Positions 1-10,682 of a stretch of 64,000 bases of DNA are shown here, in pieces. Under the pieces are notes generated by a model. The model was not told where the DNA came from, searched no databases, and saw only the letters and a list, made by a program, of their open reading frames with translations. The stretch comes from Thioalkalivibrio sp. ALJ21 (lineage in GTDB: Bacteria; Pseudomonadota; Gammaproteobacteria; Ectothiorhodospirales; Ectothiorhodospiraceae). Position 1 is the stretch's first letter; every line of letters begins with the position of its first letter. Both the position numbers and the translations under genes were made by a program. The stretch spans positions 911,209-975,208 of the forward strand of contig NZ_KB905156.1 of NCBI RefSeq assembly GCF_000378605.1, given 5' to 3'.

Positions 1-702
1 CTCCATGGCGCAGGCCAGGTCGGCCCCCGGCAAGACGGCCAGGAATTCCTCTCCGCCCATACGCACCAGCAGGTCTGACTGCCGTGTGGCCGTACGCAGC
101 GTGTCCGCTACGCGGCGCAGTAGCTCGTCGCCCACCGCATGGCCGTAGTCGTCGTTGATGCGCTTGAAGTGGTCCAGGTCGATGGCCAGCACGGACAGTG
201 GGCGGTCCTGCCGGCGGCAGTCGGCCAGCCACTTGGCGCCCTGGATCTCGAAGGCGCGGCGGTTGCCCAGCCCTGTGAGTTCGTCGCTCTCCAGGTTGGA
301 CATCAGCCGCCGGAACCGGTGGGCATTGTGCAGGGCGGGGGCTGCCAGCCCGAGCAGCGCCTCGATCTGCTGCTGTTCTGCATCACTGAAACGGCGTCCG
401 CGCATCAGAATCAAGGAGCCCATGGTGGCGCCGTTGTAGCTAAGCCCGTATTCGATGCGGTGGCGGTCATCCTCGCCGCCCGACCAGGACTGGTCGTCGC
501 CATCGGTGTAGAAGATCCACCCGGAATGCTGCAGGAGGGTATGGAGCTGTTCTTGCAGGCGCTGAAGGACGGCGTCGAATTCCAGTGTCGCGGTCAGGGA
601 CTGGACGAAGGCCAGCGCGTCAAATGGGGCCTCGGGGTGCTCGGTGGATTTCCCCTTGCCCGATACCAGGCGCAGATTCCCTGCGTTTCCGTCGCGATTC
701 AT
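1..702 (-). CDS. Diguanylate cyclase (GGDEF domain), C-terminus cut by window edge
   Basis: The gene makes the second messenger cyclic di-GMP from two GTP. Only the first 234 codons are in the window. Residues about 30-115 look like a GAF-type sensory domain, and the GGDEF domain starts near residue 120 (DELTGLGNRRAF). The catalytic motif is GGEEF at residues 216-220. An RxxD product-inhibition site (RQSD, 207-210) lies exactly five residues upstream, so both activity and feedback inhibition should be intact. No membrane segment precedes the GAF-like region, so the protein is probably cytosolic. The ATG at 702 is the first good start. It is divergent from the ABC-F gene across a 259-base spacer. 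The GAF assignment is inferred from position and composition. Confidence 0.88.
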   Translation of the reverse strand, partial: MNRDGNAGNLRLVSGKGKSTEHPEAPFDALAFVQSLTATLEFDAVLQRLQEQLHTLLQHSGWIFYTDGDDQSWSGGEDDRHRIEYGLSYNGATMGSLILMRGRRFSDAEQQQIEALLGLAAPALHNAHRFRRLMSNLESDELTGLGNRRAFEIQGAKWLADCRRQDRPLSVLAIDLDHFKRINDDYGHAVGDELLRRVADTLRTATRQSDLLVRMGGEEFLAVLPGADLACAME

Positions 703-961
703 GGCAGCCTCGCCGTATCCAAAAGTCTTGGGGTCAAGATAAAGCGAATTTTGTGCCACTTAATGAAAGGCTTTAATAAACAGAATGATGGATCTATTCG
801 CTTGGGCGCGGTGACAGAAAATCGGCGCCTGTCTGCCGGGGTGGCAAGGCAGAGCCGCCTCCGGCGGCAAAGGGTGGCAAAAAATTGACGCATGGATCGG
901 GAGGGGCTTTAAACGCGAACCCCCGTGTGTGTGCGGGTAACCGTTTCCCTACACTACGCCC
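703..961. other. Divergent intergenic region between GGDEF gene and ABC-F gene
   Basis: This 259-base spacer separates two divergent starts. It contains an AT-rich stretch at about 738-785, unusual for this GC-rich segment, and a small GCCGCC/GGCGGC hairpin near 853-868. Promoters for both flanking genes must lie here, but no clear -35/-10 pair stands out. No small gene is supported. Confidence 0.4.
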
Positions 962-2869
<1,908 letters not shown>

Positions 2870-2944
2870 TATCCGAGCCTTGCACTCGGGTATTCGGGGG
2901 TCTATACAGGAGAGTGAATACACCGGCACGAGGAGTCATTCGCA

Positions 2945-3241
2945 ATGAATGCACAGGAACTCAATCGTCGTTGTGTCGAACTCTTTCAGCACCCGGATGC
3001 GCAATTGCACTGCTGGCACCCGCGCATGTTCTGGGAGACCCACATGGTGGAGAACCCGAAGCCGGAGGATCTGCAGCAGCCGAAGGTAGACCTGCGTGAG
3101 CTCGAGGTGCTGCTGGCCGAGGCCACGCACCAGGATTCACAGTGTGCTGCCGAGCTGGAGCAGGAAGAACCTGGCCGGGCGACCCTGATCCGGCACATGG
3201 TCGAGCGTGGCGAGATGCCGCTGCTGCACCGGCCGCACTGA
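2945..3241 (+). CDS. Small hypothetical protein (98 aa)
   Basis: I do not recognise this family. It is a short, acidic, soluble protein with no signal peptide or membrane segment. It has a His/Trp-containing N-terminal half (CWHPRMFWETH) and a helical Glu-rich middle. A good ribosome-binding site (GAGGAG) lies about eight bases before the ATG, and a strong hairpin terminator follows at 3306-3339, so it looks like a real gene. It lies 75 bases after the ABC-F gene and could be cotranscribed with it. Confidence 0.6.
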   Translation: MNAQELNRRCVELFQHPDAQLHCWHPRMFWETHMVENPKPEDLQQPKVDLRELEVLLAEATHQDSQCAAELEQEEPGRATLIRHMVERGEMPLLHRPH

Positions 3242-3305
3242 TCTTGGCAGGATGAACTGGGTCCCTGGCGGGACCCCGGCCCGGTCCTCCGTCGGGCAGC
3301 TTGGG

Positions 3306-3339
3306 CCCCGGCAGATCTTGGCTGCCGGGGTCTTCTTTG
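3306..3339 (+). terminator. Rho-independent terminator after the 98-aa gene
   Basis: A perfect nine-base stem (CCCCGGCAG / CTGCCGGGG) with a seven-base loop is followed by a T-rich run (TCTTCTTTG). It sits between a plus-strand gene ending at 3241 and a minus-strand gene ending at 3361, and the T-run orientation serves the plus strand. Confidence 0.75.
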
Positions 3340-3360
3340 TCCGGCCGGTGGCGCGCGTTA

Positions 3361-3759
3361 CTACTGGCGGATGAAGTCCGAGAAGTACAGGGCCTCGATG
3401 CGCGGGGCGCCGGTCAGTTCCTCCAGCAGCTCGTTGAGCTCTTCCATCGCCTCCTGGCGCAAGTCCTCGCGGGCCGTGCTGCCGCGCAGGCTGTCGGGCG
3501 AGCGGCCCCCCAGGATGCGAATGAGCCGGTCGCGCACGGCCGGGATGTGTCCGCGGATCTCGCGGGCATCCTCCATCTCCGCAGCCTCGAGCTGGATTTT
3601 GGCCTGCAGGTAACGGGCGCGGTCGGAGGACTCCATGTTGACCACCACGGGTTCCAGGGTCACGTAGCGGCTGTCGAGGTCGTCGACCGCGACAGCGCTG
3701 CCGGGGATGATCCACCACAGCATGGCGAGCAGGAAAAGGCTTGGTGACAGGGTCTTCAT
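3361..3759 (-). CDS. FliL-like flagellar basal body-associated protein
   Basis: The protein resembles the periplasmic domain of FliL, which associates with flagellar stators. An N-terminal hydrophobic segment ends in SAVA near residue 24, compatible with a cleaved signal peptide. It is followed by a FliL-type domain with the YVTLEPVVVNM strand and a long helical region. At 132 residues it is slightly short for FliL. It overlaps the upstream MtfA-like gene by four bases (ATGA), implying translational coupling. No flagellar genes are nearby, so it may be one of the stand-alone FliL-like proteins with a non-flagellar role. Confidence 0.7.
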   Translation of the reverse strand: MKTLSPSLFLLAMLWWIIPGSAVAVDDLDSRYVTLEPVVVNMESSDRARYLQAKIQLEAAEMEDAREIRGHIPAVRDRLIRILGGRSPDSLRGSTAREDLRQEAMEELNELLEELTGAPRIEALYFSDFIRQ

Positions 3760-4592
3760 GCGGAGATCTCGTGTGGCAAGTGGGTCCCTTGCGTGGCGAT
3801 GGCCGCCGCGCGACGGTGCGGTTCCTGGCGAAAATACCGGGCCAGGTGATCATAGACCGCCGGCAGGGCCTCGCGCAGCCCCTGCGGCTCGAAGAAGAAG
3901 GCCTCCGCGGCCACGGCCAGGAACTCCTCCGGGGCGGTCGCGGCGTAGGGGTCAAGCGGTAGCTGGTCTTCCGGGGTGTCGTTCTCCACGGCCTCGACAA
4001 ACGCCTCGTAGGCCGCGGTGAAGTCGCGGGTCCAGTCTGCGGCGGAGTGATCGCGCGCGAGGGGCGGGAAGCCGTTCACGTCGCCGTTGCCGGCATCCAG
4101 TACGTGGGTCATCTCGTGCACCACGACGGCACCGTCGCGAACGACATCGGCCCAGGACAGAATGACCGGTCCGCGCTCCCAGGCCTCGCCGGACTGCGGC
4201 ATGGCCCCCTGATGCACGATGCCGTCCTCGTCCACCCATTCGTGTTCCGGCACAAAGGTATCCGGATACAGCACCAGCGTGCGCCAGTCACGGTAGGGGG
4301 CAAGCCCCAGCTCCAGGACCGGCAGTGCCGCGTAGGCGGCGATCATGCGGCACTGCCCTGGTGTCGGCTCGGACTCGATGCCCACGAATTCCCTGGTAGC
4401 CAGGATCTCCTCGATCAGCGCTTTCAGGCGCTCGGCCTCCTCGGGCGACAGACTTGCGATGAACGGAACCTGGCGTCGCAGGGTCTCCCATTCATCGGGG
4501 CCCAGTACCAGGTGGCCGGAATGACCCGCCGCAAAGGGCTCGATCAGCCGCTTGAGCAGACCGCGCAACGGATAATGGGGTGTATCGTGCAT
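3756..4592 (-). CDS. mtfA: MtfA/M90-family zinc peptidase
   Basis: This is a predicted cytosolic zinc aminopeptidase of the MtfA family, known in E. coli for inactivating the glucose repressor Mlc. The zinc motif is HEMTH at residues 159-163. A downstream PEEFLAVAAEAFF segment near 221-233 supplies the usual third Glu ligand. The length of 278 residues fits the family. I chose the ATG at 4592 because the frame continues upstream without similarity. It is divergent from the RND pair and coupled to the FliL-like gene by a four-base overlap. The substrate here is unknown. Confidence 0.85.
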   Translation of the reverse strand: MHDTPHYPLRGLLKRLIEPFAAGHSGHLVLGPDEWETLRRQVPFIASLSPEEAERLKALIEEILATREFVGIESEPTPGQCRMIAAYAALPVLELGLAPYRDWRTLVLYPDTFVPEHEWVDEDGIVHQGAMPQSGEAWERGPVILSWADVVRDGAVVVHEMTHVLDAGNGDVNGFPPLARDHSAADWTRDFTAAYEAFVEAVENDTPEDQLPLDPYAATAPEEFLAVAAEAFFFEPQGLREALPAVYDHLARYFRQEPHRRAAAIATQGTHLPHEISA

Positions 4593-4718
4593 GCGGTCAT
4601 CGTCGCATGTTTGCGCCCTGGTTGCCGCCGGGTCGAGCCGGCATATGTTTCCCCTGGGCGCTACGATGGGGACGGACCAGAGACCAGGGCGAGCGGCTGC
4701 TCGGTTGTCGGAGGGTGT

Positions 4719-5774
4719 GTGAGCAAGATTGCGGGTTTCGCCTTTGGGGCTTTGTGGCTGGTGTTGCTTTCGGGCTGCACGGATACCGCCGAGTCCGACT
4801 CGGCGGACGATGGCGCCGAGGCGGCCACGCCCATCGCGGCGCTGGAGATTCAGCCGCGGGATCTGTCGCGCGAGCTGCGCCTCTCCGCGCGGGTCGAGCC
4901 GATGGCGCGGGTGCGTCTGGCGGCGCGTGCGGATGGCGTGGTCGAGGCCGTCCATGTCGAGGAAGGAGACCGGGTCGAGCAGGGCGAGACCCTGGTGGAA
5001 CTGGATGTCTCCGAGGAACGGGCGGAGCTGGCGCGCGCCGAGGCCCATGCCGAAGAGGCGCAGCTGGAATACGCGCGCAGTTCCGAGTTGCGTGACGAGG
5101 GGATTTCCAGCCGCGCCAGCTACGAACGGGCCCGCGCCGCGCTGCGTTCGGCCGAGAGCGAGCAGGCCCTGTGGCAGGCGCGGGTCGATTACGGGGCGCT
5201 CGCTGCTGGCCGCGACGGCGTGATCACCGAGCGGATGGTGGAGCCTGGAGAGGCCGTCGCTGCGCGCGATGCGCTGCTGGAGCTGGTCGATATTACTACG
5301 CTGGTGCTGCGACCCGGGGTGTCCGAGCTGGACGTGCGCGACCTGGTCGTGGGCCAGGACGTGCCCATTCGGCTGGACGCCTTTCCTGATGCTGACTACG
5401 TCGCCGAGATTCGTCGCATCTTCCCGGCGGCCTCGCCGGATTCCCAGCAGGTGACGGTGGAGATCGCGCTGCCGGCCGAGGCCGCCGACAACGGCGTGCG
5501 TCCGGGTAACCTCGCACGCATCCGCATGACCGTTGATGAGCGCCCGAACGCCCTGGCGGTGCCGGCCGCGGCGATCGGCGAGGACGATGACGCGCGCTAT
5601 GTGTACGTGGTGGTGGATGAACAGCTGGAACGGCGCACGGTCGAGACCGGCGTGACCCGGGGCCCCTGGACCGAGATTACCGAGGGTCTGGAGGAAGGCG
5701 AGATCGTGCTGGCGACCAATCCGATCGACATGCGCGAGGGTCAGCGCGTGCGCATTGTCGGCTGGCGGGGCTAG
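4719..5774 (+). CDS. RND efflux membrane fusion (periplasmic adaptor) lipoprotein
   Basis: This is the periplasmic adaptor of a resistance-nodulation-division pump. Translation probably starts at the GTG at 4719, preceded by GGAGGG about five bases upstream. The N-terminus is a lipoprotein signal with lipobox LLSGC (Cys at residue 20). Biotinyl-lipoyl, alpha-hairpin and beta-barrel regions follow in the usual order, for example ADGVVEAVHVEEGD and the long helical hairpin around 110-170. At 351 residues it is typical of the HlyD/AcrA-like family. It is four bases upstream of the transporter gene at 5778, so the two form an operon. No outer-membrane channel gene is present. Confidence 0.88.
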   Translation: MSKIAGFAFGALWLVLLSGCTDTAESDSADDGAEAATPIAALEIQPRDLSRELRLSARVEPMARVRLAARADGVVEAVHVEEGDRVEQGETLVELDVSEERAELARAEAHAEEAQLEYARSSELRDEGISSRASYERARAALRSAESEQALWQARVDYGALAAGRDGVITERMVEPGEAVAARDALLELVDITTLVLRPGVSELDVRDLVVGQDVPIRLDAFPDADYVAEIRRIFPAASPDSQQVTVEIALPAEAADNGVRPGNLARIRMTVDERPNALAVPAAAIGEDDDARYVYVVVDEQLERRTVETGVTRGPWTEITEGLEEGEIVLATNPIDMREGQRVRIVGWRG

Positions 5775-5777
5775 GGC

Positions 5778-8700
5778 ATGGCCGATGCGGGGGACTCCCA
5801 GCGCCCGCACGGGCGGGTGACCAGCTTCTCCATCCGCCGGCCGGTCGCGATCATGGCGCTGGCCTCGGTGGTGATCGTGCTCGGCATGTTCTTTGTCGAT
5901 CGCCTGCCGGTGGACCTGCTGCCGCATGTCGAGTACCCGCACATCCGGGTCACGGTGAACCACCCGGGCACCGCCCCGGAGGTCATGGAGGAGCAGGTCA
6001 CACGGGTGCTGGAACGCAATCTTGCGGCGACCGAGAACCTGACCCGGATCTACAGCCGCGCCTCCGAAGGGCGCACCAACGTCAACCTGCTGTTCGAGTA
6101 CGGGACCAACCTGGATCTGGCGTTGCAGGATGCGGCGCGTCACCTCGAGCTGGCGCGCACCCAGTTACCGGACGATTTCGAATCCCTGCGCCTGTATAAG
6201 TTCGACCCGTCGCAGGATCCGATCTGGGAGGCTGGCTTCTCCTCCACCGTGCGTTCCGAGACCGCGGTGCGTGACTGGGTGGAGCACGAGCTGGCGCCAC
6301 AGTTGATCGCCATCCACGGGATCTCCTCGGTGGAGGCCTCCGGCGGCCAGCAGCGCGAGCTGGAGGTGATCCTCGACCAGGAACGGGTGCGCGGCTACGG
6401 CCTGTCGCTGGCCGCGATCAGCGAGACCCTGGCGGACGAGAACCGCGAGGTGGCTGGTGGCTGGGTGACCTCCGACACCTTTGACGTGATGGCCAAGACC
6501 GAGGGCTTGTTCACCTCCGAGCACGATGTGCGCAACGTGCTGATCCCGCTGCCGGGGCCGCAGTCGGCGCATGTGCGCCTGGGCGAGCTGGCCGAGGTGC
6601 GCGACGGCCACCGCGAGCAGCGCCTGTTCATCCGCCTGGATGGCACCCCGGCCGCGCGCGTATCGGTATTCAAGCTGCCGGAGGCCAATACCGTCGAGTC
6701 GGTGGATGCCGTGCGCGGGACGCTCCAGCGGCTGGAGCGCTCCGGGTTTATCCCCGAGGACATCCAGTGGGAGGTGGTCAGCGACTCGGCCCCGTTTATC
6801 CGTGGCGCGGTGTCCTCCGTGGGCACTGCTGCAGTCCTCGGTGGCGTGCTGGCGATGCTGGCGGTGTTCCTGTTCCTCGGCAGTCTGCGCAAAAGCTTCA
6901 TCATCGGGCTGTCGATCCCGATCGCGCTGATGGCGACCTTCGCGATGATGGGGCTGGGCGGATTGACCCTGAACATCATCAGCCTGGGCGGGCTGGCGCT
7001 GGGCGTGGGGCTGCTGCTCGACAACGCGATCGTGATGCTGGAGAACATCATCCGCCATCGTGACAAGCTCGGAAAATCGCCGGAGCAGGCCGCCCACCAC
7101 GGGGCGGGCGAGGTCGTCTCGGCGGTCACCGCCGGCACGCTGACCAATCTCGCGGCAGTACTCCCGTTCCTGCTGATTACGGGCATCGGGGCGCTGATCT
7201 TCCGCGAGCTGATCCTGACGCTGTCGTTCGCGATCATCGCCACGCTGGCCACGGCGATCACGCTGGTGCCGATGCTGGCGGCCCTGCTCGCGCGCATCCG
7301 CTGGGAGAGCGGGCTGGACCGGACCTGGCTGCTGCGCGGCTTCGACCGCGGGGTGCAGGGCCTGCGCCGACGTTACCGGCGTCTGCTGCCGAAGGTGCTG
7401 CGCGCGCGCTGGGTGGTGCTGGGCGCCGCCGGGGTCCTGTTGGTTGGTGCGGTACAGGTCGGCGGGGAGCTGGGCACCGAGTTTCTGCCGCAGGTGGACG
7501 ATGGTCAGGTCAGCGTGCGCATGGTCCTGCCGCCGGGTACACCGCCGCACGAGACCGATGCCGCCGCCCGCGACATCGAGGCCGCACTCGAGGAGCTGCC
7601 GCATGTCGAGAGCGTGTTCGCCATGGTCGGCGGGCACCTGGGGGGTGGCGTGGTCAACGAGCGTCCGGGGACGTCCAATCTCACGGTGCAGCTCACCCCG
7701 GCCGGACAGCGTGAAATGACCGCCGGGCAATGGGTGGCCGAGGCACAGGCGGCGATGGACGAACTGGACCTGCCCGGGGCGCGGATTACCGTGCGCCCGC
7801 CGAGTATCGACGGGTTGCAGTTCAGCGTGACTGGCGACGACCTGTCGATCGGCGTGGTGGGGGCGGATCTGACCGAGATGCGCACCATCGCCCGCGAGAT
7901 CGCGGGGCGCCTGGAGGGCATCCGGGGCCTTGAGGGCGTCGAGGTCGGGCGCGAGGACCAGAGCCCGATTCTGCGCGTACACGTGGATCGCGAGCGCGCG
8001 GCCGCGCTGGGCCTGCAGGTGGGCACGGTCGGTCAGGCGATCCGCGATGCGGTGGAGGGTGCGGTACCGACCCAGTATGTACGCGATGACCGCGAATACG
8101 ACTTGCGCGTCCGCCTGCCGCGCGAGGATGTACAGGACACGGCCACACTGGGACGGATGATCCTGTTCCGTGATAACGGCGATCCCGTACGGCTGGCCGA
8201 CGTGGCCGAGTTCGAGATCGGCGAGGGGCCCGCCCATATCGAGCGCGAGAACCAGAGCCGGGTGGTGCGGGTGAACGGCGATATCAATACCGAGGTCAGC
8301 GACGTCGGTTCGGTGATGGCCGAGGTCGAACAGCGTCTGGCCGAGGTGGAGGTACCCGAGCACTACAGTCTGCTGATCGGGGGCGAGTGGGAGACCATCC
8401 AGGAGACCCAGCGCGAGATGGCCACCGTCGTGGCGCTGGCGATCTTCCTGGTGCTGGTGGTGCTGGCGGTGCAGTACGAGCGTCTGGCCAACCCGCTGGT
8501 GATCGTGGCGGCGGCCCCGCTGTCGCTGATTGGCGTGGTCGCGATCCTGTGGGCCACGAATACGCCGGTCTCCGCGCCGGTGATGATCGGGGCGATCCTG
8601 CTGATCGGGGTGGTGGTCAACAACGCGATCCTGCTCGTCGAGTACATCGAACAGGGCCGGCGGCTGCGTGACTTGAGTCCGGCACGGGCGGTAGTGGAGG

Positions 8701-8957
8701 CCGGCGCGCTGCGCCTGCGTCCGATCCTGATGACCACCCTGACCACGGTGCTCGGCATGCTGCCGCTGGCGATCGGCCTGGGCGAGGGTGCGGAGATCAT
8801 GCGCCCGCTGGCGCTGACCGTGGTCGGCGGCCTGATTGCCGGGATAATCCTGACGTTGCTGGTAGTCCCTTGTCTGTATCTGATCGTCAACAGGGCCGCG
8901 GAGGGCTTGAAGCGGCATCTGACGGGGCATCAACGAGGCACGGTGCCCGTCGGATGA
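5778..8957 (+). CDS. RND (HAE1/AcrB-type) efflux transporter
   Basis: This 1,059-residue inner-membrane proton-driven transporter has the duplicated RND layout: TM1, a large periplasmic loop, TM2-6, then the repeat. Diagnostic features include the N-terminal RRPVAIMALA helix, the PGTAPEVMEEQVTRVLE segment, and the TM4 stretch GLALGVGLLLDNAIVMLENI. That TM4 stretch carries Asp and Asn at the proton-relay position. The second half has GVVVNNAILLVEYIEQG. It is cotranscribed with the adaptor at 4719. The substrate cannot be inferred. A perfect inverted repeat follows the stop. Confidence 0.92.
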   Translation: MADAGDSQRPHGRVTSFSIRRPVAIMALASVVIVLGMFFVDRLPVDLLPHVEYPHIRVTVNHPGTAPEVMEEQVTRVLERNLAATENLTRIYSRASEGRTNVNLLFEYGTNLDLALQDAARHLELARTQLPDDFESLRLYKFDPSQDPIWEAGFSSTVRSETAVRDWVEHELAPQLIAIHGISSVEASGGQQRELEVILDQERVRGYGLSLAAISETLADENREVAGGWVTSDTFDVMAKTEGLFTSEHDVRNVLIPLPGPQSAHVRLGELAEVRDGHREQRLFIRLDGTPAARVSVFKLPEANTVESVDAVRGTLQRLERSGFIPEDIQWEVVSDSAPFIRGAVSSVGTAAVLGGVLAMLAVFLFLGSLRKSFIIGLSIPIALMATFAMMGLGGLTLNIISLGGLALGVGLLLDNAIVMLENIIRHRDKLGKSPEQAAHHGAGEVVSAVTAGTLTNLAAVLPFLLITGIGALIFRELILTLSFAIIATLATAITLVPMLAALLARIRWESGLDRTWLLRGFDRGVQGLRRRYRRLLPKVLRARWVVLGAAGVLLVGAVQVGGELGTEFLPQVDDGQVSVRMVLPPGTPPHETDAAARDIEAALEELPHVESVFAMVGGHLGGGVVNERPGTSNLTVQLTPAGQREMTAGQWVAEAQAAMDELDLPGARITVRPPSIDGLQFSVTGDDLSIGVVGADLTEMRTIAREIAGRLEGIRGLEGVEVGREDQSPILRVHVDRERAAALGLQVGTVGQAIRDAVEGAVPTQYVRDDREYDLRVRLPREDVQDTATLGRMILFRDNGDPVRLADVAEFEIGEGPAHIERENQSRVVRVNGDINTEVSDVGSVMAEVEQRLAEVEVPEHYSLLIGGEWETIQETQREMATVVALAIFLVLVVLAVQYERLANPLVIVAAAPLSLIGVVAILWATNTPVSAPVMIGAILLIGVVVNNAILLVEYIEQGRRLRDLSPARAVVEAGALRLRPILMTTLTTVLGMLPLAIGLGEGAEIMRPLALTVVGGLIAGIILTLLVVPCLYLIVNRAAEGLKRHLTGHQRGTVPVG

Positions 8958-8960
8958 AGT

Positions 8961-8984
8961 CCCGCCACCCGCTTGGGTGGCGGG
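8961..8984. terminator. Ten-base perfect hairpin between convergent genes
   Basis: CCCGCCACCC and GGGTGGCGGG form a perfect ten-base stem around a GCTT loop. It lies between the convergent RND transporter gene and beta-barrel gene. No T-run follows on either strand, so intrinsic termination is plausible but not secure. Confidence 0.45.
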
Positions 8985-8995
8985 GCAGGGTCCCG

Positions 8996-9640
8996 CTAGA
9001 AGCGGTAGCCGAGACCAATCATGAAGCGCTGGGCATCGGGGTCAACCCGCAGGGTTTCGCCCTCAACCCGGTAGCGTTCGTTTTCCATAAAGGTGTAGGA
9101 ATACTCGGCGCGCATGAACAGGCGACTCTCCAGCTGATATTCAACACCCAGTCCGATGCGTGCACCATTCAGGTTGTCCTTGAAGCGAATGGACACATCC
9201 TCGTCAGTGTCGGTCAGGCGATAATCGAGGCGCGAACGCTGGTAGCCGGCCAGCCCGTAAAGCAGGACGGTGTCATTGACGGTGGTGCCCAGCCGGCCGG
9301 TAATGCCGTAGCTGTATTTGCTGTCCACTCCCAGCTCGGCATCATCCAGTCGTACGGTCAGGTCGGCGTCTTCGGTTTGAGCGTCAAGCTCGATGCCCAG
9401 GTAAAGCCCATTGTCCATAACCGTACCCCAGCCGGTCATCACACCTCCGGTGAAGCCTGATGCGCTCAGACCGGAGATGCGCTCATCTCCACTCTCCCGG
9501 TAGTCAATGTCGTATCCCACCCAGCCAAGCTGGCCGCCGACGTAGGGGCCATGAAAGGCGTTGGCCTGGGCGGTACCGGTCAGAGTCAGGAATGCACAGG
9601 CTCCGGTCAGGGCGGCGAAAAGACGAGTTTTTCGGTGCAT
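8996..9640 (-). CDS. Outer-membrane beta-barrel protein (porin family)
   Basis: This is a predicted small eight-stranded outer-membrane barrel of the OmpA/Opa-like beta-barrel superfamily. A Sec signal peptide ends near residue 26 (TAQANA). Alternating hydrophobic strands follow, and the C-terminus is the terminal Phe signature (GLGYRF) read by the BAM machinery. The ATG at 9640 has an AAGGGAGAA ribosome-binding site; the frame extends further upstream without evidence of coding. It has 214 residues. Function beyond an envelope role is unknown. Confidence 0.85.
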   Translation of the reverse strand: MHRKTRLFAALTGACAFLTLTGTAQANAFHGPYVGGQLGWVGYDIDYRESGDERISGLSASGFTGGVMTGWGTVMDNGLYLGIELDAQTEDADLTVRLDDAELGVDSKYSYGITGRLGTTVNDTVLLYGLAGYQRSRLDYRLTDTDEDVSIRFKDNLNGARIGLGVEYQLESRLFMRAEYSYTFMENERYRVEGETLRVDPDAQRFMIGLGYRF

Positions 9641-9812
9641 GGGTGTTCTCCCTTTATTGTTGTGAGTGCGCCGGAATCGAGCGGATCCGGGCGCACCGAA
9701 TGGTGGCACAGTTCATCTGTGCTTGGGGTGCGCGGGTGAGGTCGTTCTATGCCAGAATCGTTCGTTCAGGTGGCCCGTGTGGCTGCCACAGACAAGCGAT
9801 GGAGTGGAGTGG

Positions 9813-10175
9813 ATGCGCAAGCAAGCAGGAATCGTGGCGGGGTTGCTGGTGGCGGCCCTATGGGCGCCCTTAGTGGCCGCGGATGAGGTCCATACGGTCG
9901 AGCAGCTGAATCAGGCGCCGGCCGAACTCGAAGGCGAGCCGGTGCGCCTGGAGGGCATCGTCGGCCGGGTCAACGAAGACATCATGGGGGTGAACTTCAT
10001 CCACTTCGTGGACGGAACCGGCAGCGAGGGTGACTACATCACGATTACGTCCACCGATTTGCCCGAGGTCGGCGATCGTGTCTCGGTGACGGGGACGCTG
10101 GTGCTGGAGCGTGACTTCGGCGCGGGCTATACCTATCCCGTGCTCATCGAGGACGCCGAGTTTGCCGAGAAGTAG
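9813..10175 (+). CDS. Exported OB-fold protein
   Basis: The product is a 120-residue periplasmic protein with a signal peptide ending near VAADE (about residue 24) and a single OB-fold-like beta domain. The motif GEPVRLEGIVGRVN and the ending GAGYTYPVLIEDA resemble small exported OB-fold proteins often found near cytochromes or haem proteins. The ATG at 9813 was chosen because the signal peptide begins there and GGAG lies just upstream. It is divergent from the barrel gene. No ligand can be named. Confidence 0.7.
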   Translation: MRKQAGIVAGLLVAALWAPLVAADEVHTVEQLNQAPAELEGEPVRLEGIVGRVNEDIMGVNFIHFVDGTGSEGDYITITSTDLPEVGDRVSVTGTLVLERDFGAGYTYPVLIEDAEFAEK

Positions 10176-10265
10176 CGACGTGCCCTGATCGCGGGGCCGG
10201 AGTATTTCAGATGTCATTCGGGCCGCACAGGATGGTGCGGTCGATGCACGCCCAGGGAGGGGATC

Positions 10266-10682
10266 ATGTCTATCAAGAATCTGCTGACGCGGTTTGTACT
10301 GCTTTATTTCTCGCTGTCGATTGCGGCAATGGTGGTGATTGCGTATTTCGAGCTGGAGGAGCTCGGTACGCCACTTGGCATTGCGATACTCATGCTGGCG
10401 GTCATGTGGCCGTGCGAGGCCTTCGGGCGCAGGAACGGGCGCTATCTGTCGCGCTCCGAGAAGTGGCGGGTGATTGCGGTGATGGTGGCCGTGCTCTTGG
10501 GTACGCAACTTCCCGTTGCATTTTTGCTGGTATGGGCCGAAGGCAACGCACTGGACCCCGTGTTCCTCGGAATTTTGGGTGTTGTTGCGCTGTTGTACGC
10601 GGGATGCGTGGCGGGCGCGGTCAGCATCACCGGCCGCAATCTCCGCAAGCGCGGCCTGATTCCACAGGGGGCTTCCGACTAG
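10266..10682 (+). CDS. Four-helix membrane protein, ABZJ_00895-like
   Basis: This 138-residue inner-membrane protein has about four transmembrane helices and a cytosolic loop with charged GRRNGRYLSRSEKWR. The layout and loop recall the small ABZJ_00895 family of uncharacterised membrane proteins. A clear ribosome-binding site (GGGAGGGG) precedes the ATG. Its stop codon overlaps the end of the convergent hydrolase gene by four bases. Confidence 0.65.
   Translation: MSIKNLLTRFVLLYFSLSIAAMVVIAYFELEELGTPLGIAILMLAVMWPCEAFGRRNGRYLSRSEKWRVIAVMVAVLLGTQLPVAFLLVWAEGNALDPVFLGILGVVALLYAGCVAGAVSITGRNLRKRGLIPQGASD

Noticed and set aside
3361-3759. Part of a flagellar gene cluster
   Set aside because: Only the FliL-like domain is present; no other flagellar gene occurs in the window.
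6165-8933. Very long open frame antisense to the first RND transporter
   Set aside because: High GC leaves the antisense strand open. The translation is low-complexity (His/Gln/Arg/Asp rich) with no domain, while the plus strand encodes a complete RND transporter.
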